Source: Thiobacillus denitrificans (lineage in GTDB: Bacteria; Pseudomonadota; Gammaproteobacteria; Burkholderiales; Thiobacillaceae). From it: a stretch of 64,000 bases of DNA. The notes under the pieces are model-generated. The model made no database searches and was not told where the DNA came from. It was given only the letters and a program-made list of their open reading frames with translations. The position numbers and the translations under genes are program-made. The stretch is from contig NZ_LDUG01000003.1 in NCBI RefSeq assembly GCF_001530125.1, forward strand, positions 1 to 64,000, in the 5' to 3' direction. This document shows positions 10,697-18,976 of this stretch, one piece after another. Each line of letters opens with the position of its first letter. The first letter of the stretch is position 1.

Positions 10697-11641
10697 ATGG
10701 CGACTCAACCCAACCAGGCGCTGCCCAACGGCTACCGACTGAATGAATACACCATCGTGCGCAAGATCGGCGGTGGCGGCTTCAGCATGGTGTATCTGGC
10801 GCGTGACGACAACAATCAGTCGGTGGCGATCAAGGAATACCTGCCGGGCCAGCTGGTGCTGCGAACCGAGGGCTCGGTCCTGGTGCAGGCCAGTTCGACC
10901 GAGAACAACAACATCTTCCGCCACGGCATGAAGTGCTTTTTCGAGGAGGGGCGGGCGCTGGCATGCATCGACCATCCCAATGTCATCCGCGTGACCAACT
11001 TCTTCCGCGCCAACGACACCGTCTACATGGTGATGCGCTTCGAACGTGGCAAAACGCTGCAACAGCACATCCAGGCCAATCGCGGCACCATCCGCGAAAG
11101 CTTCATCCGGCGGGTGTTTGCCCAGCTGATGAACGGCCTGCGCGAGGTGCACACGCACAAGCTGCTGCATCTGGACATCAAACCGTCGAATTTATACATC
11201 CGCCTGGACGGCTCGCCCGTCCTGATCGACTTCGGTGCGGCGCGGCAGACGCTCAGCCAGGAAGAAACCAAGCTGCAACCCATGTACACCCCCGGATTTG
11301 CCGCGCCCGAGCAGTATCACAACCGCGAACGGCTGGGGCCGTGGACTGACATCTACAGCGTCGGTGCCAGCCTGTATGCCAGCCTGGCCGGCTACCCGCC
11401 GCAGGCGGCTGATGCGCGCCTGCTCAACGACAATCTGGTGCCGGCAACGGTGAACTGGCGCGGGGCCTACTCCGACCAGTTGCTGGAAACCATCGACCAG
11501 TGCCTCAAGCTCAATTACATGGAACGCCCGCAAAGCGTGTTCAGCCTGCAGAAAGTCTTGATGGACAACACCGCGATGAAGCCGTCACGTACTTCACTGC
11601 TGACCAGCATCAAACGCTCGCTGAGCCGCGAATTGTTTTAA
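10697..11641 (+). CDS. Serine/threonine protein kinase (Hanks type)
   Basis: Cytoplasmic eukaryotic-like kinase of 314 residues with no membrane segment and no PASTA domains. All core motifs are present: glycine loop GGGGFSMVY at 25-33, ATP-binding Lys 46 in AIKEY, catalytic loop HLDIKPSN at 158-165 (HLD in place of HRD), DFG at 178-180, and APEQY at 203-207. It is followed after 9 bases by a PP2C phosphatase, so the two form a reversible phosphorylation pair. The substrate is unknown. No strong Shine-Dalgarno precedes ATG 10697; a GATAAT box at 10679-10684 lies very close to the start. Confidence 0.9.
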   Translation: MATQPNQALPNGYRLNEYTIVRKIGGGGFSMVYLARDDNNQSVAIKEYLPGQLVLRTEGSVLVQASSTENNNIFRHGMKCFFEEGRALACIDHPNVIRVTNFFRANDTVYMVMRFERGKTLQQHIQANRGTIRESFIRRVFAQLMNGLREVHTHKLLHLDIKPSNLYIRLDGSPVLIDFGAARQTLSQEETKLQPMYTPGFAAPEQYHNRERLGPWTDIYSVGASLYASLAGYPPQAADARLLNDNLVPATVNWRGAYSDQLLETIDQCLKLNYMERPQSVFSLQKVLMDNTAMKPSRTSLLTSIKRSLSRELF

Positions 11642-11650
11642 AGTAGCGTC

Positions 11651-12559
11651 ATGAAATTCACCATTTATCAGGCGTCACGTCAGGGCGGGCGCAAAAACAA
11701 CCAGGACCGAGTTGCCTATTCCTACAGCCGCGAAGCGCTGCTGATGGTGGTGGCGGACGGCATGGGCGGCCACATGCACGGCGAAATCGCCGCGCAGATT
11801 GCAGTGCAGACGCTGACCGACCAGTTCCAGAAAATGGCCAAGCCGCGCCTGGACGACCCCATGGCCTTCCTGGCCGATGCAACCACACGCGCGCATTATG
11901 CGATCAACGATTACGCGGTCGAGCAGGAGCTGCTGGAAATCCCCCACACCACCAGTGTCGCCGCCGTCATCCAGGACAACACGGCTTACTGGGCGCATGT
12001 GGGCGATTCGCGGCTGTACCTGTTCAGCGACGGCAGTCTGCTCGCGCGCACGGAAGACCACACCGCAGTGGCCCAACTGGTGCGCAACGGCATCATCAGC
12101 GAAGAAGAGGCGGGCACTCACCCGGAGCGCAACAAGGTGTCCAACTGCCTGGGGGGCTACGTCCCGCCGCAGGTGGAATGCAACGCGCCGATCCCCTTGC
12201 ACGACGCCGACACCATGCTGCTGTGCACCGACGGCATATGGGGCATGATCAGCATGCCTGAAATATCGGCCCTGCTGCATGCCTACACGCTGGAAGATGC
12301 GGTGCGTCACCTGATGGATCACGCCGAATTCCGCGGCGGCGAACACGGCGACAACCTCAGCCTGATTGCCATGACCTGGGGCGAGGCGCGGATGCCGAGC
12401 AAGGATTCGATTTCCACCCTGGCGTTGCCGGATGGCGGCGTCACCACCCAGATCAACGCAATGAGCCCCCTATCCGGCTCGCAGGCGGTGTCGGACGACG
12501 AAATCGAGCGTGCGATCGCCGAAATCCAACAGGCCATCCAGAAAATTTCCGCCAAATAG
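11651..12559 (+). CDS. PP2C family Ser/Thr phosphatase
   Basis: Metal-dependent phosphatase of 302 residues, the expected partner of the upstream kinase. Metal-binding motifs are intact: NNQDR at 16-20, ADGMGGH at 35-41, HVGDSRLYLF near 116, LLCTDGIWGM near 191, and the final GEHGDNLSL. The last 60 residues form an acidic helical tail not needed for catalysis. It starts 9 bases after the kinase stop and ends about 100 bases before rph. Confidence 0.91.
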   Translation: MKFTIYQASRQGGRKNNQDRVAYSYSREALLMVVADGMGGHMHGEIAAQIAVQTLTDQFQKMAKPRLDDPMAFLADATTRAHYAINDYAVEQELLEIPHTTSVAAVIQDNTAYWAHVGDSRLYLFSDGSLLARTEDHTAVAQLVRNGIISEEEAGTHPERNKVSNCLGGYVPPQVECNAPIPLHDADTMLLCTDGIWGMISMPEISALLHAYTLEDAVRHLMDHAEFRGGEHGDNLSLIAMTWGEARMPSKDSISTLALPDGGVTTQINAMSPLSGSQAVSDDEIERAIAEIQQAIQKISAK

Positions 12560-12656
12560 GTGGCGTGCGAGCCCGACGTGGCAGGCCCGGCACGGTAAAA
12601 CGCGGCCGTTAAGCTTGACGCGGTAAAATCGCGCTTTCCGTTTTGAACCGTCCACC

Positions 12657-13388
12657 ATGTCCGCTCCCATTGCCCGTCCCAGCGGCCGCGCCCCCGATGC
12701 GCTGCGCGCCCTGTCGTTCATTCGCCAGTTCACCCGGCATGCCGAAGGCTCGGTGCTCGTCACCATGGGCGACACCCGCGTGCTGTGCACCGCCAGCGTG
12801 CTCGACAAGCTGCCGCCGCACAAAAAGGGCAGCGGCGAGGGCTGGCTGACCGCCGAATACGGCATGCTGCCGCGCTCCACCCATACCCGTAGCGACCGCG
12901 AAGCCGCGCGCGGCAAGCAGTCCGGGCGCACCCAGGAAATCCAGCGCCTGATCGGACGCAGCCTGCGCGCCGTGGTCGACCTGAAGAAGCTCGGCGAGCG
13001 CACCCTGCACATCGACTGCGACGTGCTGCAGGCCGACGGCGGCACCCGCTGCGCCAGCATCTGCGGCGCCTATGTCGCGGTGGCCGACGCCATCGACTGG
13101 CTCGTGCGCGAGGGCAAGCTCGCCGAGACCCCGCTCACCGACAGCATTGCCGCCGTCTCGGTCGGCGTCTATCAGGGCCAGCCGGTGCTCGACCTCGATT
13201 ACATCGAAGACTCCGACTGCGACACCGACATGAACGTGGTGATGACCGGCAGCGGCGGCATCGTCGAAGTGCAGGGCACCGCCGAAGGCACGCCGTTTTC
13301 CCGCGCCACGCTTGAGGCGCTGCTAGACCTGGCCACCGCCGGCATCGCGCAGATCACCGCGGTCCAACGCCAGGTGCTCGCTTCATGA
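12657..13388 (+). CDS. rph: Ribonuclease PH
   Basis: Phosphorolytic 3'-5' exoribonuclease that trims tRNA and rRNA precursors. The 243-residue product has the family core: [44 protein letters not shown] (with the phosphate-binding RS.R element) and the DIDYIEDS-type metal site ([18 protein letters not shown]). The stop overlaps the rdgB ATG by 4 bases, giving an rph-rdgB-hemW operon. Confidence 0.96.
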   Translation: MSAPIARPSGRAPDALRALSFIRQFTRHAEGSVLVTMGDTRVLCTASVLDKLPPHKKGSGEGWLTAEYGMLPRSTHTRSDREAARGKQSGRTQEIQRLIGRSLRAVVDLKKLGERTLHIDCDVLQADGGTRCASICGAYVAVADAIDWLVREGKLAETPLTDSIAAVSVGVYQGQPVLDLDYIEDSDCDTDMNVVMTGSGGIVEVQGTAEGTPFSRATLEALLDLATAGIAQITAVQRQVLAS

Positions 13389-13975
13389 AGAAACTGATCA
13401 TCGCCTCCGGCAATCCGGGCAAGCTGCGCGAGATTGCCCGCATTCTCGAACCGCTCGCCATCGTCGCCGCGCCGCAGTCCGATTTCGGCGTCCCCGAATG
13501 CGCCGAGCCGCACGTCACCTTCGTCGAGAATTGCCTCGCCAAGGCGCGCCATGCCAGTGCCCACACCGGCCTGCCGGCGCTGGCCGACGACTCCGGCATC
13601 TGCGTCGAGGTGCTCAACGGCGCGCCCGGCGTGTATTCCGCCCGCTACGCCGGCGAGCCGAAATCCGACGCACGCAACAACGAAAAGCTCATCGCCGCCC
13701 TCGCGGGGCAACCCAACCGCCGCGCGCATTACTACTGCGTGATGGTGCTGGTGCGCTACGCCGACGACCCCGAGCCGCTGATTGCCGAGGGCCGCTGGTA
13801 CGGTGAAATCATCGACACGCCGCGCGGCGAGAACGGCTTTGGCTACGACCCGTATTTCCTGCTGCCCGAATTCGGCAAGACCGGCGCGGAACTCGGCGAG
13901 GACGAGAAGAACGCCATTTCGCACCGCGGCCGCGCTTTGCGCGAACTGGCCGACAAGCTGAAGCGGCTTGGCTGA
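13385..13975 (+). CDS. rdgB: dITP/XTP pyrophosphatase (RdgB/HAM1)
   Basis: Removes non-canonical purine nucleoside triphosphates (dITP, XTP) from the pool. The 196-residue product has the NTP-binding [24 protein letters not shown], the catalytic [24 protein letters not shown] region split here only for length, and the C-terminal NGFGYDP and SHRGRAL. ATG overlaps the rph stop; the stop overlaps the hemW start. Confidence 0.96.
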   Translation: MKKLIIASGNPGKLREIARILEPLAIVAAPQSDFGVPECAEPHVTFVENCLAKARHASAHTGLPALADDSGICVEVLNGAPGVYSARYAGEPKSDARNNEKLIAALAGQPNRRAHYYCVMVLVRYADDPEPLIAEGRWYGEIIDTPRGENGFGYDPYFLLPEFGKTGAELGEDEKNAISHRGRALRELADKLKRLG

Positions 13976-15194
13976 GTCCGTCGTTCGTTTCCATAGCGGC
14001 GGCCTGAAAGTCCAGCCGCCGCTGTCGCTCTACATCCACCTGCCGTGGTGCGTGAAGAAGTGCCCGTACTGCGACTTCAATTCGCACGCTTTTCTCCCCT
14101 CGCCCGCAAGCGGGAGAGGGGCAGGGGGTGAGGGAGAGGGCAGCGCCCTCCCCGAAGCGGCCTACATCGACGCGCTGCTGCTCGATCTGGAACGCGCGCT
14201 GCCCGACATCTGGGGGCGCAGGATTCACACGGTGTTTTTCGGCGGCGGCACCCCCAGCCTGTTTTCTGCGGACGGCATCGACCGCATCCTCACCGGCGTG
14301 CGCACCCTGACGCAATTGACTCCCGGTGCTGAAATCACCCTCGAAGCCAACCCCGGCACGGTGGAAGCCGCCAAGTTCGTCGGTTTCCGCGAAGCGGGCG
14401 TCACGCGCGTCTCGCTCGGCATCCAGAGCTTTAACCCGCGCCACCTGCAGGCACTCGGGCGCATTCATGACGACAGCGAAGCGCGCCGCGCGGCTGAGCT
14501 CGTCGCCACCCATTTCGACACCTTCAACCTCGATCTCATGTTTGCCCTACCGGGGCAGACGCTGGCCGAGGCGCTGGCCGATATCGACACCGCGCTCACC
14601 TTCCAGCCGCCGCACCTGTCGGCTTACCACCTCACGCTCGAACCCAACACCCCGTTCGGCCACACCGCGCCGGCGAACCTGCCGGACGAGGATCTCGCCG
14701 CCGACATGCAGCTGGCGATCGAAGCGCGGTTGGCTGAGGCGGGCATGCAGCACTACGAAACCTCGGCCTATGCGCTGCCAAATCACGCCAGCCGCCACAA
14801 TCTCAACTACTGGCAGTTCGGCGACTATCTCGGCATCGGCGCCGGTGCGCATTCAAAACTAAGCTTTCACGACCGCATCCTGCGGCAGATGCGCGTGAAG
14901 CATCCGCAGCAATACATGGATGCCGTGGCGCAGGGTACGCACATCGCCGACACCCGCACGCTTACGCGCGCCGACCTGCCGTTCGAGTTCATGATGAATG
15001 CCCTGCGCCTCAACGAGGGCGTGCCCGCCGCGCTGTTCGACGAACGCACCGGCCTGCCGCTGATTGTCTGCGCGTCCGCCCTTGAACGCGCGCGCGGTCT
15101 GGGTTTGCTGGAACGCGACGCGACCCGGCTCAAGCCGACACTGCAGGGGCAGCGCTTTTTGAACGATCTGCTGGAATTATTTTTGCCGGGTTAG
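13968..15194 (+). CDS. hemW: Radical SAM protein HemW with a small in-frame insertion
   Basis: HemW is a radical-SAM heme chaperone, often misnamed oxygen-independent coproporphyrinogen oxidase. Of 408 residues, the iron-sulfur motif is CVKKCPYC (Cys 28, 32, 35), then FFGGGTPS, ITLEANPGT, GVTRVSLGIQSF and the C-terminal HemN-type domain. The start is TTG 13968, overlapping rdgB. Residues 42-59 (FLPSPASGRGAGGEGEGS) are low-complexity and do not fit the family; they come from a palindromic repeat described separately. The insertion lies just after the cluster-binding loop, is in frame, and leaves the rest of the gene intact. Confidence 0.9.
   Translation: MAESVVRFHSGGLKVQPPLSLYIHLPWCVKKCPYCDFNSHAFLPSPASGRGAGGEGEGSALPEAAYIDALLLDLERALPDIWGRRIHTVFFGGGTPSLFSADGIDRILTGVRTLTQLTPGAEITLEANPGTVEAAKFVGFREAGVTRVSLGIQSFNPRHLQALGRIHDDSEARRAAELVATHFDTFNLDLMFALPGQTLAEALADIDTALTFQPPHLSAYHLTLEPNTPFGHTAPANLPDEDLAADMQLAIEARLAEAGMQHYETSAYALPNHASRHNLNYWQFGDYLGIGAGAHSKLSFHDRILRQMRVKHPQQYMDAVAQGTHIADTRTLTRADLPFEFMMNALRLNEGVPAALFDERTGLPLIVCASALERARGLGLLERDATRLKPTLQGQRFLNDLLELFLPG
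14094..14145. repeat. REP-like palindrome inserted in frame inside hemW
   Basis: Bases 14096-14107 and 14110-14121 form a 12-bp stem with one mismatch (CCCCTCGCCCGC against GCGGGAGAGGGG), followed by a GGGGGTGAGGGAGAGGG tail. This GC-skewed form is typical of dispersed intergenic palindromes in proteobacteria, but here it is read through as protein within hemW. It adds about 17 codons without a stop. Confidence 0.75.
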
Positions 15195-15233
15195 CGGGGT
15201 GGCCGTCCACATACGCGGTTCCTTACGCCATTA

Positions 15234-15319
15234 CGTCATTGCGAGGAGCGTAGCGACGCGGCAATCCAGAATGCCTGCTTAATCATGCGCTGGATTGCCG
15301 CGCTTCGCTCGCAATGACG
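15234..15319. repeat. Dispersed palindromic element (GTCATTGCGAGGAGCG type)
   Basis: The left arm, 15234-15268, begins CGTCATTGCGAGGAGCG and ends GCGGCAATCCA. The right arm, 15291-15319, begins TGGATTGCCGCGCTTCG and ends GCTCGCAATGACG. The arms are near-perfect reverse complements around a 22-base centre. This form, with GTCATTGCGAG ends, is a widespread intergenic palindrome in many bacterial genomes. It lies between the convergent hemW and zinc-finger genes, where it could serve as a bidirectional transcription block. Confidence 0.85.
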
Positions 15320-15345
15320 GCCATACCAAATTAATCAGTGTTTCC

Positions 15346-15549
15346 CTAGTGATGACTGCCGCTGGGTTTGCCTTTCAGGCGATAGAGGGTGCCGCAATAG
15401 GGGCATAGCGCTTCGCCGCGCGACTCGATGGGCAGGTAGACGCGCGGGTGCGCATTCCAGTCCGCGTGCTGCGGCATCGGGCAGTGCAGGGGCAGGTCGC
15501 CCTCGGTGACCTCGATGACGCGTTGGGTGTTGTCGTGCCGCTCGCTCAT
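15346..15549 (-). CDS. Small zinc-finger protein (zf-CHCC type)
   Basis: A 67-residue protein with one Cys-His cluster: LHCPMPQHADWNAHPRVYL followed by ALCPYCGTLYRL, which matches the zf-CHCC pattern related to the NDUFS6 subunit of complex I. Bacterial members are of unknown function. It starts 12 bases after the ilvE stop on the same strand, so it is probably cotranscribed with ilvE. Confidence 0.85.
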   Translation of the reverse strand: MSERHDNTQRVIEVTEGDLPLHCPMPQHADWNAHPRVYLPIESRGEALCPYCGTLYRLKGKPSGSHH

Positions 15550-15560
15550 GCTGATCTCGC

Positions 15561-16484
15561 TTATTTGACCGGGGTGAGCCAGCCGGTGTGGGCCGCGGCA
15601 CGGCCGTGCACGCAGTCGAAATACATCGCCTGCAGCCGGGTGGTGATGGGGCCGCGGGTGCCTTCGCCGATCGCCCGGTTGTCGAGTTCGCGGATCGGCG
15701 TGACCTCGGCGGCGGTGCCGGTGAAGAAGGCCTCGTCGGCGCTGTAGACCTCGTCGCGGGTGATGCGTTTTTCAACCAGCGGCAGGCCGATTTCGGCGGC
15801 AAGCTGGATGAGGGTGTCGCGAGTGATGCCTTCCAGCGCGCTGGTTAAGTCCGGTGTGATGAGCTTGCCGTTGCGGATGATGAAGACGTTCTCGCCCGAG
15901 CCTTCGGCGACGAAGCCGTCGACGTCGAGCAGCAGCGCTTCGTCGTAGCCGTCCGTCTCGGCTTCCTTGTGCGCCAGGATGGAGTTCATGTAGTTGCCGT
16001 TGGCCTTGGCCTTGCACATGGTGACGTTGACGTGATGGCGCGAGAACGAACTGGTTTTGACGCGGATGCCACGCTCCAGCGCTTCCTGCCCCAGATAGGT
16101 GCCCCACGGCCAGGCGGCGACGATGACATGCACCGACAGGTTTTTGGCCGAGATACCCATGGCCTCTGAACCGAGAAACGCCATCGGCCGCAGGTAGCCT
16201 GATTCGAGGCCGTTCTCGCGCACCACGGTGCGCTGCGCTTCGGAGATCGTGTCCTTGTCGAACGGCAGTTTCATGCCGAGGATATGGGCGGAGCGGAACA
16301 GCCGGTCGGTGTGTTCCTGCAGGCGGAAAATCGCCGTGCCCTGCTCGGCCTTGTATGCGCGCACGCCCTCGAAAACGCCCATGCCGTAGTGCAGGGTGTG
16401 GGTGAGGACGTGGGTGGTGGCGTCGCGCCAGGGAACGAGTTTGCCGTCGTACCAGATGACGCCATCGCGGTCGGCCATGGACAT
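15561..16484 (-). CDS. ilvE: Branched-chain amino acid aminotransferase
   Basis: PLP-dependent class IV transaminase for the last step of Ile, Leu and Val synthesis and the first step of their breakdown. The 307-residue product has YGMGVFEGVRAY, the PLP lysine in KAKANGNY (Lys 160), EGSGENVFII, EGITRDTLI and FFTGTAAEVTPI. Its start (MSMADRDGVIWYDGKL) is standard. It is divergent from the RNase T2 gene across about 160 bases that hold a 30-base palindrome. Confidence 0.94.
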   Translation of the reverse strand: MSMADRDGVIWYDGKLVPWRDATTHVLTHTLHYGMGVFEGVRAYKAEQGTAIFRLQEHTDRLFRSAHILGMKLPFDKDTISEAQRTVVRENGLESGYLRPMAFLGSEAMGISAKNLSVHVIVAAWPWGTYLGQEALERGIRVKTSSFSRHHVNVTMCKAKANGNYMNSILAHKEAETDGYDEALLLDVDGFVAEGSGENVFIIRNGKLITPDLTSALEGITRDTLIQLAAEIGLPLVEKRITRDEVYSADEAFFTGTAAEVTPIRELDNRAIGEGTRGPITTRLQAMYFDCVHGRAAAHTGWLTPVK

Positions 16485-16544
16485 GGTGAAAAATCTCTTA
16501 ACGAATGGAAAACGCCGATTTTACCGGAATCCGGACGCATACGA

Positions 16545-16574
16545 ACTTGCTATGGGCTTTAGCCCATAGCAAGT
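16545..16574. repeat. Perfect 30-base palindrome between ilvE and the RNase T2 gene
   Basis: Fourteen bases (ACTTGCTATGGGCT) are followed by TT and their exact reverse complement. It has no T tail, so it is not a classic terminator. It lies between two divergent genes, about 60 bases upstream of ilvE and 70 upstream of the RNase gene, so it could be an operator or a repeat. Confidence 0.8.
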
Positions 16575-16642
16575 CGGAGTCCCCTTGTGGGGCGGCGAGG
16601 CGGCCGCATTGTGGCACGATGCGGCCAACCAGGAGACATAAC

Positions 16643-17389
16643 ATGCGATGGAAAGGGTTGGTTTTCGCGCTGCTGCTGGCGCCGCTCGCCAGTTGCGCCG
16701 AGCCTGCGCGCTTCGACTATTACCTGCTGGCCCTGAGCGTGGCGCCAGCGTTCTGCGAGGACGCGCCGCAGCGCAAGCAGGCGTTCGCGCAATGCCGGGC
16801 CCTGTCCGAGGCCGGCTTCAGGGCGATGCCGCTGACACTGCACGGACTGTGGCCGAATCGCACCGACCGCAGGCATCCGGTGTACTGCGGCGGCGAAGCC
16901 AGCGGCGCATTCTGCCGCTTGCCGCCGCTGCGCCTGCCGGCGGCAACGCGCGCGCGGCTGGCGCAGGTGATGCCGGCGGCGACGGACTGTCTCGACCGCT
17001 ACCAGTGGGCCAAGCACGGCAGCTGCTCGGGGCTTGCCGAGGCGGATTATTTCGCCGCCTCGGTTGCACTGACCGAGCGCGTCAATCGCGCAATCGGCGG
17101 CGAGATCGCGCGTCACATGGGCCGCGAAGTCAGCCTGGCATCCCTGCGCGAGACGCTGGCCCGCGCCGACCCTGCATTGAAGGATGCCGTGACCTTCGAC
17201 TGCCAGACGCCGCGCACGCCCGACCCGGCCAAGCGCCGTCCCATGCTGCGGGAGGTGCGGGTCCATTTCGAGCGCGACCCGGCGACCGGGCTGCCGGGGC
17301 AGCCGCTTGCCTACACCCGTGCGAACGTCAGGCATTACAACTCGGGGTGCTCGCAGGGGAAGGCCTATATCGATACGCCGCTGGATTAA
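16643..17389 (+). CDS. Ribonuclease T2 family protein, exported, possible lipoprotein
   Basis: Predicted secreted RNase of 248 residues. Both catalytic segments are present: LHGLWPN at 66-72 (His 67) and WAKHGSC at 122-128 (Lys 124, His 125). Several Cys residues fit the disulfides of the fold. The N terminus MRWKGLVFALLLAPLASC is a signal peptide ending in a lipobox-like LASC. ATG 16643 is chosen because AGGAGA precedes it and the signal peptide starts there; the frame extends upstream without family similarity. By homology it cleaves single-stranded RNA through 2',3'-cyclic intermediates in the periplasm or outside the cell. Confidence 0.88.
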   Translation: MRWKGLVFALLLAPLASCAEPARFDYYLLALSVAPAFCEDAPQRKQAFAQCRALSEAGFRAMPLTLHGLWPNRTDRRHPVYCGGEASGAFCRLPPLRLPAATRARLAQVMPAATDCLDRYQWAKHGSCSGLAEADYFAASVALTERVNRAIGGEIARHMGREVSLASLRETLARADPALKDAVTFDCQTPRTPDPAKRRPMLREVRVHFERDPATGLPGQPLAYTRANVRHYNSGCSQGKAYIDTPLD

Positions 17390-17449
17390 CGGTTGACATG
17401 AACGACGCTGGGGGAATCAGCTCCCGCCATCGTCACATTGCCGGAAGAC

Positions 17450-17773
17450 TTACAGGTAGGATTTGGCTTCCTCACCTGGATTGGGCAGGCCGGCGATCCG
17501 CCATGCCTCGCGCGGGCTGGGGAACAGGCGCTGCATGCAGTCGGCACTCTGGCCCGTGAGATGGCAGATGTGGCTCAGCGCGGTTACGCTGTCGTGCTTG
17601 GCATACTCGCGCCGCAGTGCGTGCAGCAGGCCGATCTGCAATTCGTTGAGTTCACCCAGGCCGTCGCTCCGGGCGACGCGGTCAGCCAGGTTCTCGCTCC
17701 ACATTGCCGGGTCGAGCAGGAAACCGTCGGAATCGAAGATGGCAGGGCCGGGCGGGGTGGGGGACATGTTCAT
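17450..17773 (-). CDS. DsrC/TusE-like protein lacking the C-terminal cysteine (RspA-like)
   Basis: A 107-residue protein with the DsrC/TusE layout: FDSDGFLLDPAMWSENLA at the N terminus, an LRREYAKHD helix in the middle, and LFPSPREAWRIAGLPNP at 83-99. In DsrC and TusE the chain ends shortly after GLPKP with a catalytic Cys; here it ends GEEAKSYL with no Cys, and the only cysteines are 70 and 79. That fits the RspA class of the superfamily, thought regulatory rather than a sulfur carrier. ATG 17773 has AGGAG five bases upstream. It lies 82 bases downstream of mutY, with its own promoter-like sequence. Confidence 0.82.
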   Translation of the reverse strand: MNMSPTPPGPAIFDSDGFLLDPAMWSENLADRVARSDGLGELNELQIGLLHALRREYAKHDSVTALSHICHLTGQSADCMQRLFPSPREAWRIAGLPNPGEEAKSYL

Positions 17774-17801
17774 GTCAACTCCTGTGACAGGCGGGCTCAT
17801 G

Positions 17802-17830
17802 AATATATATAGCACGCCCTCCGGAGTCAG
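17802..17830 (-). promoter_or_regulatory. Candidate sigma-70 promoter of the DsrC-like gene
   Basis: On the minus strand, CTGACT (17825-17830) is followed after 17 bases by TATATT (17802-17807), within an AT-rich TATATATATT stretch that stands out from the GC-rich surroundings. It lies about 30 bases before the start codon, in the gap after mutY. Confidence 0.5.
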
Positions 17831-17855
17831 CCAGGTGCGTGCGGCCGCCCCGTGT

Positions 17856-18890
17856 TCAGGTGAGGTCGAGTTGGGCCACCAGTCGGCGCACCGGCGTGGG
17901 CAGTGCGGCATTGAGCGCGTCAGTCGGGGGCAGCCAAATCTGGCCGGGCCGCGTGATCTGGCGCGGCGCCAGCTGCATCTGGACGGGCTGGATATGCAGC
18001 TTGAAGTGGGTGAAGCTGTGGCTGAATCGCGGCAGCACCTGCTGCGCGAGCGGGGTGAGGCCGAAGCAGTCACGACAGTGGGCGGCCGCGTCGGCGTCCG
18101 GGGTGAGTTCGGGCAGGCTCCACAAGCTGCCCCATATGCCCTGTGCGGGGCGTTTTTCCAGCATCAGCTCGCCCCGGTCAAGCAACAGCAGCATCAGCAC
18201 CTGTTTTTCGGGCAGGATTTTTTTGGGGCGAGGCGTGGGCAATTCGGCGGTTCGATGCTGCGTGAAGGCAACGCAATCGGTGCTGACCGGGCACACCGGG
18301 CAGGCGGGTCGGCTGCGCGTGCAGGCGAGTGCGCCCAGATCCATCATGCCCTGGGTGTAGGCCTCAATGGCGTTGCGCGGAAGATGCGACTCGGCCAGCT
18401 GCCATAGCGCCGTTTCAACGTTCCTGTCGCCGGGCCAGCCGGCAATTCCGCCGTGGCGCGCCAGTACGCGTTTGACGTTGCCGTCGAGAATGGCGCCGCG
18501 CTGGCCGAACGCCAGCGCGGCAATGGCGGCAGCTGTCGAGCGCCCGACGCCGGGCAGCTGCGCGATGATGTCGGCCGCGGCCGGAAATATTCCATCATGG
18601 CTTTCGACTAGGGTGCGCGCGGCGGCATGCAGGTTGCGCGCGCGACTGTAGTAGCCGAGTCCGCTCCACAGTGCGAGCACATCGTCCTCATGCGCGGCAG
18701 CGAGGGCGGGCAGATCGGGGAAACGCGCGACAAAGCGCTCGAAATAGGGAATGACCGTGGCCACCTGGGTCTGCTGCAGCATGACTTCCGATAGCCAGAT
18801 GCGGTAAGGGTCATGGGTAGCCTGCCAGGGCAGGGCGTGGCGGCCATGGCACTGTTGCCAGCGGATGATGCGGGAGGCGAATGATTTCAC
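17856..18890 (-). CDS. mutY: A/G-specific adenine glycosylase MutY
   Basis: Removes adenine mispaired with 8-oxoguanine. The 344-residue product shows EVMLQQTQV, the helix-hairpin-helix LPGVGRSTAAAI, catalytic Asp in ILDGNVKRVLAR, the [4Fe-4S] ligands in CTRSRPACPVCPVSTDC (C-x6-C-x2-C-x5-C), and a C-terminal NUDIX-like 8-oxoG recognition domain. The start is taken at GTG 18890 (MKSFASRIIRWQQ), where family similarity begins; the longer open frame upstream is not MutY-like. Confidence 0.93.
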   Translation of the reverse strand: MKSFASRIIRWQQCHGRHALPWQATHDPYRIWLSEVMLQQTQVATVIPYFERFVARFPDLPALAAAHEDDVLALWSGLGYYSRARNLHAAARTLVESHDGIFPAAADIIAQLPGVGRSTAAAIAALAFGQRGAILDGNVKRVLARHGGIAGWPGDRNVETALWQLAESHLPRNAIEAYTQGMMDLGALACTRSRPACPVCPVSTDCVAFTQHRTAELPTPRPKKILPEKQVLMLLLLDRGELMLEKRPAQGIWGSLWSLPELTPDADAAAHCRDCFGLTPLAQQVLPRFSHSFTHFKLHIQPVQMQLAPRQITRPGQIWLPPTDALNAALPTPVRRLVAQLDLT

Positions 18891-18976
18891 CCCGGCAGAG
18901 TAGCCGGGGTGACGGGGTGAATCAATGGGATGCTCCGCAGGGCGGGATGGAGTCGTATGCGTCAACAACCCCGCGC

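Noticed and set aside
16505-16642. Longer N terminus for the RNase T2 protein
   Set aside because: A good Shine-Dalgarno and a signal peptide begin at 16643; the upstream part crosses the palindrome and has no similarity.
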